Virus record (IMG/VR): IMGVR_UViG_3300048922_000093
Span: 1-33,163 of that record
Direction: 5' to 3' (one strand)
DNA: 33,163 nt
DNA from: a virus
Both the position numbers and the translations under genes were made by a program. Under the pieces are notes generated by a model, which saw nothing but the letters and a program-made list of their open reading frames with translations, made no database searches and was not told the origin of the DNA. How positions within the stretch are numbered: the first letter of the stretch is position 1; each line of letters starts with the position of its first letter. This document shows positions 7,087-14,641 of the stretch, one piece after another.

Positions 7087-8217
7087 TTATTCAGTGACAA
7101 CCTCAAGTGTATGCGAGGAAATTATTTTCCCAGAAATAGCTCGAGCTGTATTTTCTATGGATAATAATAACACATTCTCTTTTTCTTTATCTACATTTTG
7201 GCGGTGAGTGTAATCATTTATTTTTTTGTACTTGTAGAGACCGCGAACTAAGTAAGAAAACAATTTACAATTGTCTGGGTCCACGAATTGAGCTTCGAAT
7301 TCATATTTATCGGAATCTTTGAAGTGCTCTACTACTGAAATCCAAACAATCTTAGTAATGTAAAAACCTTTACTTAATAACTCTTTTAGTTCTGGTGATT
7401 CCAGTACGCCGCGACCTTTGAGTGATGCCTTGGATATATGATAACCAGTGTCAATGACAGTATCATCGTCATCGTCATCGTCATCGTCATCAACAGGTTC
7501 ATTATCTTGTTTAGGATGTTTTTTTGCCTCTAAAATAGGGTGGGTTACATAAACATCTGAAACATCTATACATTTATAGTTAGGCATGCTGATAATCAAT
7601 TGCTTAAAGAAATTACTACGCTCAGTGTGATCTTTAACAGTTTCAAGCGATATCTCTTCTAAGCTGGCTTGAGCTTCTTGATTCTCTTCTTTAATCTTTC
7701 CAATGAGACGGTCGTTAAAATCTCTGGCCTTAGCATTCTGCGGAAAACGAGTGATATATTCTCCAGTCTCATTAATTTCGACTTGGATTTTAGCTTCGCG
7801 AGATGATGACTGGCGGAATTCACTCATTTTATAGTCTAATTTTACATATTTTACTGATACATCGAATCCTTTTTCGGTGAAAGTTATGTTTGTTATATCA
7901 CCTTCCTTTTGGAGATCTTCGCAAATGGATTTTAGAGTTGCCTCCATATCATCTTTTTTAATAGAGGTGTTAACAATGTTAATAGATAATTTCTCTCTTC
8001 TTCCAACTGAACCAAGAATTCCAGAAAGATATTCGAAATCATCATATCCATGATAGTTTTTTGAAAAATCTAATGCTAAAGCTTTACGTTTCGTCTCTTT
8101 GGATATGATTGTACCTCTTTTGAAGAAAAGGCTTTTCATATCTTCATGAGTAACCTTTGTTTGATTTAGAGCATCAAACATAGCCTTGTCATTTACACTA
8201 TATAAACCGATTTTCAT
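7087..8217 (-). CDS. second gene of cargo operon, unknown protein with poly-aspartate linker
   Basis: A 376-residue protein that I cannot assign to a family. It seems to have two parts separated by a run of ten aspartates (about residues 243-252). The N-terminal part (MKIGLYSVNDKAMFDALNQT onward) is mixed helix/strand with many charged residues; the C-terminal part contains KGFYITKIVWISVVEHF and LFSYLVRGLYKYKK. No membrane segment or known nuclease motif is evident. The ATG at 8217 follows GGGAG at 9 nt and starts 2 bp after the upstream stop, so coupling is likely; a TTG five codons earlier is the only alternative. The acidic linker suggests DNA mimicry or a flexible tether, but that is speculation. 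Confidence 0.88.
   Translation of the reverse strand: MKIGLYSVNDKAMFDALNQTKVTHEDMKSLFFKRGTIISKETKRKALALDFSKNYHGYDDFEYLSGILGSVGRREKLSINIVNTSIKKDDMEATLKSICEDLQKEGDITNITFTEKGFDVSVKYVKLDYKMSEFRQSSSREAKIQVEINETGEYITRFPQNAKARDFNDRLIGKIKEENQEAQASLEEISLETVKDHTERSNFFKQLIISMPNYKCIDVSDVYVTHPILEAKKHPKQDNEPVDDDDDDDDDDTVIDTGYHISKASLKGRGVLESPELKELLSKGFYITKIVWISVVEHFKDSDKYEFEAQFVDPDNCKLFSYLVRGLYKYKKINDYTHRQNVDKEKENVLLLSIENTARAISGKIISSHTLEVVTE
7462..7491 (-). repeat. hexanucleotide GATGAC repeat encoding ten aspartates
   Basis: On the coding strand GAT and GAC codons alternate (GATGAC four times, then GATGAT), giving 30 bp of simple repeat. Slippage by a unit would change the linker length by two residues without shifting the frame. 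Confidence 0.9.
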
Positions 8218-8219
8218 TA

Positions 8220-9278
8220 TTATCGCTCCCAACCAATTTCAACTGAACTAAATCGAGGTTTGGTAAATTCCACTTGGTGAAAGTCAATTGTGTTTATTAT
8301 TTTTTGTTTGTGTTCGTCAAAACCCCATTCTCTAGAGTAAGTTTCTTTAGCTCGCATAAAAATGCTGCGCACATCTTTAAATATATTTGGATGAACGATC
8401 CTGATTCTTATTTTTTCATTGCCATCAAGGAGTTGATATTTTGATAATGTATCTAGTATATAAATGAACTCTAATTCATTTTTTCCTTCGCCGTTGTAGT
8501 AAATTACATATCCGTGGTCAAATGTCTTTTCCCACTTTTCAGTGTCTTCATTACAATGCTTAACATCATTGTGTTTAATGATAAGAAATGGGCCGGTTAA
8601 TAATTCGACTGTTGCTGGATGATCTTCAGGAGAGCCACTGACTTTATGTAATGATAAATCAGGATAAAAGAACTGATAATTTCTACCGAGTGGGAACTCT
8701 CGTTTATGGCTTAAATGAGATAAGTCAGAAATTATGGATTGAAGATAATTTATCGTTCTTGGTTCGATTATATGTATTTTTTGACCTTGTTTTAAAGGTA
8801 TATTGTCAAGATTTATACCTCGTTGTATTTTATCCGTTTCTGAAACGTGAGACTGATAAAATACATCATAAAATGATTGGTCGAAATCACCATCATGATT
8901 ATAAACAAATAACATACCTCTGACCTCAGAGGATCCGCTTTGATAAGAGTACCGTTCTTTCCATTCCTTACTACCTTCGGCACAGTCTATTGAATTGGCT
9001 AATGACACCAAGGCTTTCCGCATTGAAGTTGAAGTGATAGAACCTTTAACATAACTCTTTAAATCAGTGTTTAAAAAAACAGTTCTATTCAGATAGGGGT
9101 CTTTGTAGGAAAAAACCACATCTGTTGGATGAGTACCTGATTTAGCCTTATGTTGTTCTTTTTTCATACATGGGAAATTCTCATTAGTTGTACCAACGAG
9201 GTCCCATTTAAACCATCTAAATAAATCAGAAGATAATTTTTCTGCCATTTTTGAAATATTTTCTGTTTCACCTGCCAT
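8220..9278 (-). CDS. first gene of cargo operon, putative PD-(D/E)XK-like nuclease
   Basis: A 352-residue protein. The N-terminal 120 residues carry a pattern like the PD-(D/E)XK nuclease core: a helix with Glu13 (MAEKLSSDLFRWF), then HPTDVVF with Asp53 and, after a strand, TDLKSY with Asp72 and Lys74, followed by a helix (TSMRKALVSLANS). The rest is strand-rich (ELEFIYILD, KIRIRIVHP) without a motif I know. AGGTGA lies 6-7 nt before the ATG. It leads the three-gene operon, and a candidate promoter lies about 120 bp upstream. The nuclease call is inference from motif spacing only; a structure prediction could overturn it. Location next to cos and AT-rich composition fit an anti-phage cargo gene. 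Confidence 0.85.
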   Translation of the reverse strand: MAGETENISKMAEKLSSDLFRWFKWDLVGTTNENFPCMKKEQHKAKSGTHPTDVVFSYKDPYLNRTVFLNTDLKSYVKGSITSTSMRKALVSLANSIDCAEGSKEWKERYSYQSGSSEVRGMLFVYNHDGDFDQSFYDVFYQSHVSETDKIQRGINLDNIPLKQGQKIHIIEPRTINYLQSIISDLSHLSHKREFPLGRNYQFFYPDLSLHKVSGSPEDHPATVELLTGPFLIIKHNDVKHCNEDTEKWEKTFDHGYVIYYNGEGKNELEFIYILDTLSKYQLLDGNEKIRIRIVHPNIFKDVRSIFMRAKETYSREWGFDEHKQKIINTIDFHQVEFTKPRFSSVEIGWER

Positions 9279-9392
9279 GGATAGTCACCTATATTTTGGG
9301 GTAAGTCTCTAAATGTCAGCCTACGGTCAGACTCATCTGTACGCTACGAGAAAGACCTGACATATCGATCAGTATCATATTCTTCATCTCTT

Positions 9393-9429
9393 TGCATTGT
9401 ATTGCATGGAAATGCATGACTTTTTTCAA
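9393..9429 (-). promoter_or_regulatory. candidate cargo-operon promoter with TGCAT repeats
   Basis: Read on the minus strand, TTGAAA (9429-9424) and TGCAAT (9406-9401) are separated by 17 bp and point toward the cargo operon. TGCAT occurs at 9393, 9403 and 9413, an exact 10-bp period that overlaps the -10 and spacer. The repeats could be an operator on one helical face. The promoter call is by eye. Confidence 0.45.
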
Positions 9430-9512
9430 CCGCGATCATCCATTTCAATGTAGGCAGCTCAGGGTTGTATGGCGAAGTGCAACTGCATTAAAACCGACCC
9501 ATTAAGCGGGCA

Positions 9513-9531
9513 GGCGAGGCGGGGATAGCAC
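9513..9531 (+). other. cos: cos site (cohesive-end packaging site)
   Basis: GGCGAGGCGGGGATAGCAC differs from the 19-nt P2 cohesive end, as I recall it, at a single base (T instead of A at position 14). It lies upstream of nothing but phage packaging genes, between the cargo slot and the Q gene, exactly where P2 has cos. Terminase (M and P) would cut here to give 19-nt single-stranded ends. Confidence 0.88.
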
Positions 9532-9665
9532 TGCGCGCCAGACGTGCTGACAGGATTTATTTTGCGCGTCTGTGTGCGTCGTGGTGGCGTGCTGAGTGGT
9601 GAGGTTGATCGTATGGCGCTGGCGGGGGTGCGTGGCGCGTGCGGCATCTGTTGAGGTCTGAGGAT

Positions 9666-9689
9666 ATGCCGCCCGTAGGCGGCATTTTT
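9666..9689 (+). terminator. intrinsic terminator hairpin past the portal gene
   Basis: ATGCCGCC (9666-9673) and GGCGGCAT (9678-9685) form an 8-bp stem with loop CGTA, followed by five T on the plus strand. It is 8 bp past the stop of Q, which is read from the other strand; on that strand an A-run precedes the stem and only ATATCC follows. It may still stop the Q transcript, or it may block rightward transcripts entering the packaging genes. Confidence 0.65.
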
Positions 9690-9696
9690 GGCAGGT

Positions 9697-10722
9697 TTAG
9701 TCGGTCTCGATGTTGTAATCCTTAAAGCGAATCACCTCCATCCCGAGCCAGTCGTTTATCTCTTTGAAACGCTCCTGCAGCGGCGTCAGCTCGTTACGCA
9801 CAAATACCCGCGCCACCTTCTCGATATCGCCCATCGAGCCGATATTTTCAGGCTTGCCACCCATGAGCTGGAACGGCACGCGGTGTGCATCGAGCAGGTC
9901 AGCGGCGCTCACCTTCTTGATGTTAAAAAAATCATCCTTCGTGGCGACTTCACTCAACGGCACGATCTTGATGCCATCCGGCTTTCCGTTCGGGGCATAG
10001 AAAAACAGGTTTTTAAAATTCCCGAGTCCTTTCGAGTCGCGCATCGCGGAGCGCAGCGCCTCAACGTCGGTGCTGCTCTGCGCCGCGTCGGTCACGTACA
10101 TGATGTAACCCGCGTGCGCGCCGTTCTGGTAATACTTGCGACGAAACAGCGTGGCGGATTCATTCAGCCAGGCAGAATTGAGCGCACTCAGGTATTCCGG
10201 CATCCCGTAGAGCTCTTGGTTGATATCAGGCTCAAGCAGATGAAACACCGAATCGGGGGCGAACTGGTGCGGGTGCGTATAGTCAGACACGTACCAGTAA
10301 ACGCCATCCTCCACGCCGCGGCGGGTGTATTTAGCCGGTGAGGTTTCAAGCTTCATGAGCTGGCCGGTCACGCTCATGCGCTTTTCAAGATAGCCGTTTG
10401 CAAACACCAGATAATCAAGCACAAGGCGGCTGAAGTCCTGGCGGGACAACAACGGGTGCGGGATAAAGGTGCTGGTCAGAATGTTGCGCTTTACGTAAAT
10501 CGGGGAGCTGTGGTGCACGGCGGCGCGCAGGCTTTTTGCCAGTCCCGAGAAGTTGACCGGCGGCTCGTACCATTTACCGTTGTTGATGCACTCGACATAA
10601 TCGAGGATGTCGCGGCGATCCAGCACGGGTGACGGCTCACCAAAAGTGAACGCCTCCATTTTCTGCGGGGCGCTGGCGGTCATGTTGGTCTGTTTGGGCT
10701 GTTTCTTTTGGCGTTTTTTCAT
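9697..10722 (-). CDS. Q: portal protein Q
   Basis: Forms the dodecameric portal ring at one capsid vertex, through which DNA is packaged and ejected. Length 341 residues (P2 Q is 344). P2/PBSX-type portal features are seen: FTFGEPSPVLDRRDILDY near the N terminus, PEYLSALNSAWLNESATLFRRKYYQNGAHAGYI in the middle and the GGKPENIGSMGDIEKVARVFVRNELTPLQ block near the end. The N-terminal 25 residues are lysine/glutamine rich. Its ATG begins 1 bp after the stop of P, so it is the second gene of the leftward late operon. Confidence 0.95.
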   Translation of the reverse strand: MKKRQKKQPKQTNMTASAPQKMEAFTFGEPSPVLDRRDILDYVECINNGKWYEPPVNFSGLAKSLRAAVHHSSPIYVKRNILTSTFIPHPLLSRQDFSRLVLDYLVFANGYLEKRMSVTGQLMKLETSPAKYTRRGVEDGVYWYVSDYTHPHQFAPDSVFHLLEPDINQELYGMPEYLSALNSAWLNESATLFRRKYYQNGAHAGYIMYVTDAAQSSTDVEALRSAMRDSKGLGNFKNLFFYAPNGKPDGIKIVPLSEVATKDDFFNIKKVSAADLLDAHRVPFQLMGGKPENIGSMGDIEKVARVFVRNELTPLQERFKEINDWLGMEVIRFKDYNIETD

Positions 10723-10723
10723 C

Positions 10724-12493
10724 TTAGTTAATATCCAGAATTGAACTTGATTGCATACCGCTACCGGCGGAAAGCGGCTCGTTTAGCAAGGCGTGCATGG
10801 TCGCCCACGCAATATCCGCGTGGCTGGCTTCCTCGCTGCGGCTGGCTTCATAGGTTGCGCTGCGGCCACTGCTGGTCATGGTTTTGTGGATAGCCATAAA
10901 TGACTGCGTGATGTCGGTCGCCCCGGCGTCATATTCCAGACACCCGCGCCTGATGGTGTCTTTTGCTTTCAGCACCATTGCGGTTTTCATTTCCGGCGTG
11001 TAGCGGATGGCGCGCGCCGCCGGGAAGAATGAGCGCACGAGCTGGTAAACACCCTGGCCGATGCCAGTCGCATCGATGCCGATATAGTCGACGGTGTATT
11101 TCTCGGTCAGCGCCCGGATGGCCTCGGCCTGCGCGGCAAAGTCCATGCCTTTCCACTGGTGACGCTCAAGGACGCGGAACTTGCCACCGGCAACCAGCGG
11201 CGGAGCCAGTACCGCGCACCCGGCGCTGTCACCGGTGTGTGACGGGTCATAGCCAATCCAGACCGGTCGCCAGTTAAACGGACGGTCGGCGAACGGCTCG
11301 AAGTCATCCCATTCTTCCATCGCGTCGACCATGCAGCGCTGCAGCTCCTCGAACGGGAATACCGATGCCTTATCGTCGACGAACTCGCACATAAATAGGT
11401 TACGGAAGTCATCCGCGCTGTTTTCCTGCTTAAGCTGGTCGAGGTTAAACAGGGTGCAGCCACCGGCGAGCGCGTCCTCAATGGTGACAATCTGCCGCCA
11501 CTGTCCATCCGCGCACAGCACGCCACCGGCGAGCGCCTGATGGCTGATATCAATGTCGACACGTTCGTCGCGGTTGCTGCGGCCACGGTTAAACAGTTCG
11601 CCTGACCAGAACGGGTAAGCGCCGTGCGCCAGCGTCGACGGGGTCGAGAAATAGGTGGTGCGCAGATGTGACTGCGAGGCCATGCCCGAGGCGACTTTGC
11701 GCAGCTTCTGAAAATTGGGGATCCAGAAAATTTCATCGACGTACAGGTCGCCGTTGTGGCTCTGCGCGGTGTTGGAATTGGTCCCGAGAAAAATCAGCTC
11801 AGCGCCATTATTGCCGATGACGATCGGGTCGCCTGACAGGTCGACGTCAACCTGACGGGCAAAGGCGATGATGTACTTACGGAACACGTAAGCCTGCGTC
11901 TTACTGGCCGACAAAAATATCTGATTTTGCCCGGTCTTAAGTGCGCGCAAAAGTGACTCGCGCGCAAAGTAGAACGTCGCGCCAATCTGTCGCGATTTCA
12001 GGATGTGGCGGATGCGGTGCTCTAACCCTGCTTTATGCCAGCGGAGCTGATAATCAAACGACTGGTCGAAGAAAATCTCCTCCAGTTTCTCGATGGCTTC
12101 ATCACTGAAATAGTTTCGTTTCGGCTTTTTACGATCCCCTTTGTTGCGGCTGGCGATATTAGGGTTTAAATCCACCTCATTTCCGGTCTGGCCGTAGCGG
12201 TTAATGCGCGCGAGTCGCTCCATCTGGCGCGACAAAAAATCAGCGACTTTGAAGTCATGCGCGGTCAGGTCTGGCTTTGCGTAGAGCTGGATAAGCCGCG
12301 CCTCTAACGTCGATTCAACGCGGTTAATCGGCGCGGTTTCTTCCCATCCATCTCGCTGTTTCCAGCTCTGCACGGTCGGGCGCTTGAGCTGAAGCATCTC
12401 GCAGATTTGCGGGACGGCGAACCCCTGCCAGTACAACAGCCGCGCCTGTCGTCGCGAGTCATTTAACAGAGAAAGGTCAGTTGAAATGGTCAT
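10724..12493 (-). CDS. P: terminase ATPase/large subunit P
   Basis: Powers DNA packaging and, with M, cuts cos. The product has 589 residues (P2 P is 590). An N-terminal helix-turn-helix (VPQICEMLQLKRPTVQSW, residues 27-44) is followed by the ATPase with a Walker A-like KSRQIGAT (166-173), Walker B LYVDEIFW (Asp253-Glu254) and a C-terminal nuclease part with IGYDPSHTGDSAG and IGIDATGIGQGV. The ATG at 12493 follows GAGG and matches the P2 start MTIST; the longer frame starts at TTG without a ribosome site. First gene of the leftward P-Q operon. Confidence 0.95.
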   Translation of the reverse strand: MTISTDLSLLNDSRRQARLLYWQGFAVPQICEMLQLKRPTVQSWKQRDGWEETAPINRVESTLEARLIQLYAKPDLTAHDFKVADFLSRQMERLARINRYGQTGNEVDLNPNIASRNKGDRKKPKRNYFSDEAIEKLEEIFFDQSFDYQLRWHKAGLEHRIRHILKSRQIGATFYFARESLLRALKTGQNQIFLSASKTQAYVFRKYIIAFARQVDVDLSGDPIVIGNNGAELIFLGTNSNTAQSHNGDLYVDEIFWIPNFQKLRKVASGMASQSHLRTTYFSTPSTLAHGAYPFWSGELFNRGRSNRDERVDIDISHQALAGGVLCADGQWRQIVTIEDALAGGCTLFNLDQLKQENSADDFRNLFMCEFVDDKASVFPFEELQRCMVDAMEEWDDFEPFADRPFNWRPVWIGYDPSHTGDSAGCAVLAPPLVAGGKFRVLERHQWKGMDFAAQAEAIRALTEKYTVDYIGIDATGIGQGVYQLVRSFFPAARAIRYTPEMKTAMVLKAKDTIRRGCLEYDAGATDITQSFMAIHKTMTSSGRSATYEASRSEEASHADIAWATMHALLNEPLSAGSGMQSSSILDIN

Positions 12494-12559
12494 GCTTGCC
12501 TCGTTTTTGGTGTTACGTGGCAAGGCTAAGGAAATAGGGGGCTATTCGCGCTAAGTGCC

Positions 12560-12583
12560 TGTTGTGTCAGATCTAATCAGATC
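12560..12583. promoter_or_regulatory. Ogr-type activator site serving the divergent P and O promoters
   Basis: TGTTGT at 12560-12565 is the exact left half of the P2 late-activator consensus TGTTGT-N12-ACAACA; the right half is poorly matched (CAGATC). P2 late activators bind centred about 55 bp upstream of the start point. From a centre near 12571 this predicts transcription starts near 12516 leftward and 12627 rightward, 23 and 33 bp from the P and O start codons. One site may therefore serve both operons. Confidence 0.6.
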
Positions 12584-12659
12584 GTAAGCGGTGGCTGATA
12601 CAGGTCAGAGTCGGGAAACTAAACCCGACCCGAAAACCCAACATCAGGACACCTGAACA

Positions 12660-13514
12660 ATGGCAAAGAAAGTTTCTAAATGGTTTCGCATCGGCGTCGA
12701 GGGTGACACCTGCGATGGCCGCGTCATCAGCGGCGATGATATTCAGGATATGGCCGACACGTTCGACCCGCGCGTCTACGGCTGCCGCATTAACCTCGAA
12801 CATATCCGGGGGCTGATGCCTGACAGCCAGTTTAAACGTTATGGCGATGTGACCGCGCTCAAGGCGGAGATTATCAGCGATGGCTCTGCGCTCGATGGCA
12901 AAAAAGCGCTGTTTGGCAAAATCGCCCCGCTCGACGAGCTGGTCAGCATGGTTAAGGCCGGGCAGAAGGTTTACACCTCCATGGAGATCCGCCCGAACTT
13001 TGCCAACAGCGGCAAGTGTTACCTCGTTGGTCTGGCCGTCACCGATGACCCGGCAAGTCTCGGCACCGAGTACCTCGAATTCTGCAGCCGCGCCGCGCAG
13101 AACCCGCTCGCCGGTAAAAAAGACCAGCCGGACGACGTTTTTTCTGTCGCCTCACTGGCTGAGCTGGAGTTTGAGGACGTTCCCGACACCATGTTTAACA
13201 GTCTTACCGATATGGTTAAGGCCATTTTCAGCCGGAAGCAGGTCAGCGATGACGAGCGTTTCGCGGATGTGCATGAGGCGGTGACCACCGTTACCGAGCA
13301 GGTGCAAACCAATCTCAACGTTACCGACCAGCGCGTCACCGAGCTGGAGACCGCTTTTGCACAGCTTAAGCAGGACGTGAACAGCAAAGTCGATGAAAAC
13401 GCGCAGGCGTTTACCTCCCTGAAAAGCTCCCTCGATAACACCGAAAGCCAGCGCCAGCCGCGCCGCGAGCTTTCAAAAGGCGGTACCGGCGACGAGCTGC
13501 TGACCAACTGCTGA
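12660..13514 (+). CDS. O: capsid scaffold and maturation protease O
   Basis: Internal scaffold for procapsid assembly whose N-terminal serine protease domain processes N, L and itself. At 284 residues it equals P2 O. The protease triad is present at the P2 positions: Asp19, His48 and Ser107 (KVYTSMEIRP). A helical scaffolding C-terminal region runs from about residue 195 (ADVHEAVTTVTEQVQTNLN). First gene of the rightward O-N-M-L operon. Antisense frames over this gene are composition artefacts. Confidence 0.95.
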   Translation: MAKKVSKWFRIGVEGDTCDGRVISGDDIQDMADTFDPRVYGCRINLEHIRGLMPDSQFKRYGDVTALKAEIISDGSALDGKKALFGKIAPLDELVSMVKAGQKVYTSMEIRPNFANSGKCYLVGLAVTDDPASLGTEYLEFCSRAAQNPLAGKKDQPDDVFSVASLAELEFEDVPDTMFNSLTDMVKAIFSRKQVSDDERFADVHEAVTTVTEQVQTNLNVTDQRVTELETAFAQLKQDVNSKVDENAQAFTSLKSSLDNTESQRQPRRELSKGGTGDELLTNC

Positions 13515-13570
13515 TAACCCGCCGGGCGTGCAGCCCGGCCTGATACCCTTTTACCCGAACAGGAAAAACC

Positions 13571-14638
13571 ATGCGTAAAGATACCCGCTTCAAATTTAAT
13601 GCCTACCTGTCCCGCGTCGCGGAGCTGAACGGCGTTTCCACCGATGACGTGGCGAAGAAATTTACCGTCGAGCCGTCGGTCACGCAAACCCTGATGACCA
13701 CCCTACAGATGTCATCCGCGTTTCTGACCAAAATCAACATCGTGCCGGTCGACGAGCTGAAAGGCGAAAAAGTCGGCGTCGGCGTTAACGGCACAATTGC
13801 GAGCACTACCGACACCGCCGGTGATGATGAGCGTAAGACCGCTGACTTTACCGCGCTGGAGTCGAATAAGTACGAGTGCGCGCAGATTAACTTTGACTTC
13901 CATATCCGCTACAAACAGCTCGACCTGTGGGCGCGATTCCAGGACTTCCAGACCCGTATCCGTGACGCCATCATCAAACGTCAGTCCCTCGATTTCATCA
14001 TGGCCGGTTTCAACGGTACTACCCGAGCGGAAACCTCGAACCGCAAAAACAATCCGCTGCTGCAGGATGTGGCCGTCGGCTGGCTGCAGAAGTACCGCAA
14101 TGAAGCGCCAGCGCGCGTGATGTCGAAAGTCACCGACGAGGACGGCACAGTCATTTCCGACGTGATCCGTGTGGGTAAAAACGGCGACTATGCGAACCTC
14201 GACGCGCTGGTCATGGATGCCACCAGTAACTTGATTGACGAGATTTATCAGGATGACCCGGAGCTCGTCGTCATCACCGGGCGTAAGCTGATGGCGGATA
14301 AGTATTTCCCTATCGTCAATCAGGAGCAGGCAAACACCGAATCGCTGGCCGCTGACATCATCATCAGCCAGAAGCGAATCGGCAACCTGCCAGCCGTGCG
14401 CGTGCCTTACTTCCCGGCTGATGGGTTGATGGTGACGCGTCTCGACAACCTGTCGATTTACTTCATGGATGACGCGCACCGTCGCGCCATCATTGAAGAA
14501 CCGAAAAAAGACCGCGTAGAAAACTACGAGTCAATGAATATCGACTATGTGGTCGAGGCTTACGCCGCCGGTTGCCTGATTGAAAACATCAAGCTCGGTG
14601 ACTTTACCCCACCGGCAGCGCCGGAAAGCGGAGAGTAA
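13571..14638 (+). CDS. N: major capsid protein N
   Basis: HK97-fold major head protein, 355 residues (P2 N is 357). It starts MRKDTRFKFNAYLSRVAELNG as in P2 capsid precursors; residues around 1-31 are expected to be removed by O. Further conserved blocks include FHIRYKQLDLWARFQDFQ and YFMDDAHRRAIIEEPKKDRVENYESMN. AGGAA is 6-7 nt before the ATG. It follows O and precedes M closely, consistent with stoichiometric expression as a late operon. Confidence 0.96.
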   Translation: MRKDTRFKFNAYLSRVAELNGVSTDDVAKKFTVEPSVTQTLMTTLQMSSAFLTKINIVPVDELKGEKVGVGVNGTIASTTDTAGDDERKTADFTALESNKYECAQINFDFHIRYKQLDLWARFQDFQTRIRDAIIKRQSLDFIMAGFNGTTRAETSNRKNNPLLQDVAVGWLQKYRNEAPARVMSKVTDEDGTVISDVIRVGKNGDYANLDALVMDATSNLIDEIYQDDPELVVITGRKLMADKYFPIVNQEQANTESLAADIIISQKRIGNLPAVRVPYFPADGLMVTRLDNLSIYFMDDAHRRAIIEEPKKDRVENYESMNIDYVVEAYAAGCLIENIKLGDFTPPAAPESGE

Positions 14639-14641
14639 GCC

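Larger units (their letters stand above)
9279..9696. other. non-coding cos region
   Basis: This 418-bp gap separates the cargo operon from the portal gene. It contains the leader and candidate promoter of the cargo operon (right to about 9429), the cos site (9513-9531), and a terminator-like hairpin (9666-9689). GC content rises sharply at about 9470, marking the cargo/backbone junction. No convincing gene is seen; a short minus-strand frame over cos has no ribosome site or homology I recognise. Confidence 0.8.

Noticed and set aside
6693-7097. 134-codon plus-strand frame over the cargo operon
   Set aside because: Opposite strand of the third cargo gene, which has a clear ribosome site and operon spacing; the plus frame has neither.
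9285-9293. TCACCTATA upstream of the cargo operon as a C operator copy
   Set aside because: It matches the C-cox repeat but is simply the reverse of the AGGTGA ribosome site, and there is no second copy at 20 bp.
13712-14479. 255-codon antisense frame inside the major capsid gene
   Set aside because: Shadow of N; high-GC coding sequence often leaves such open antisense frames, and no promoter or ribosome site supports it.
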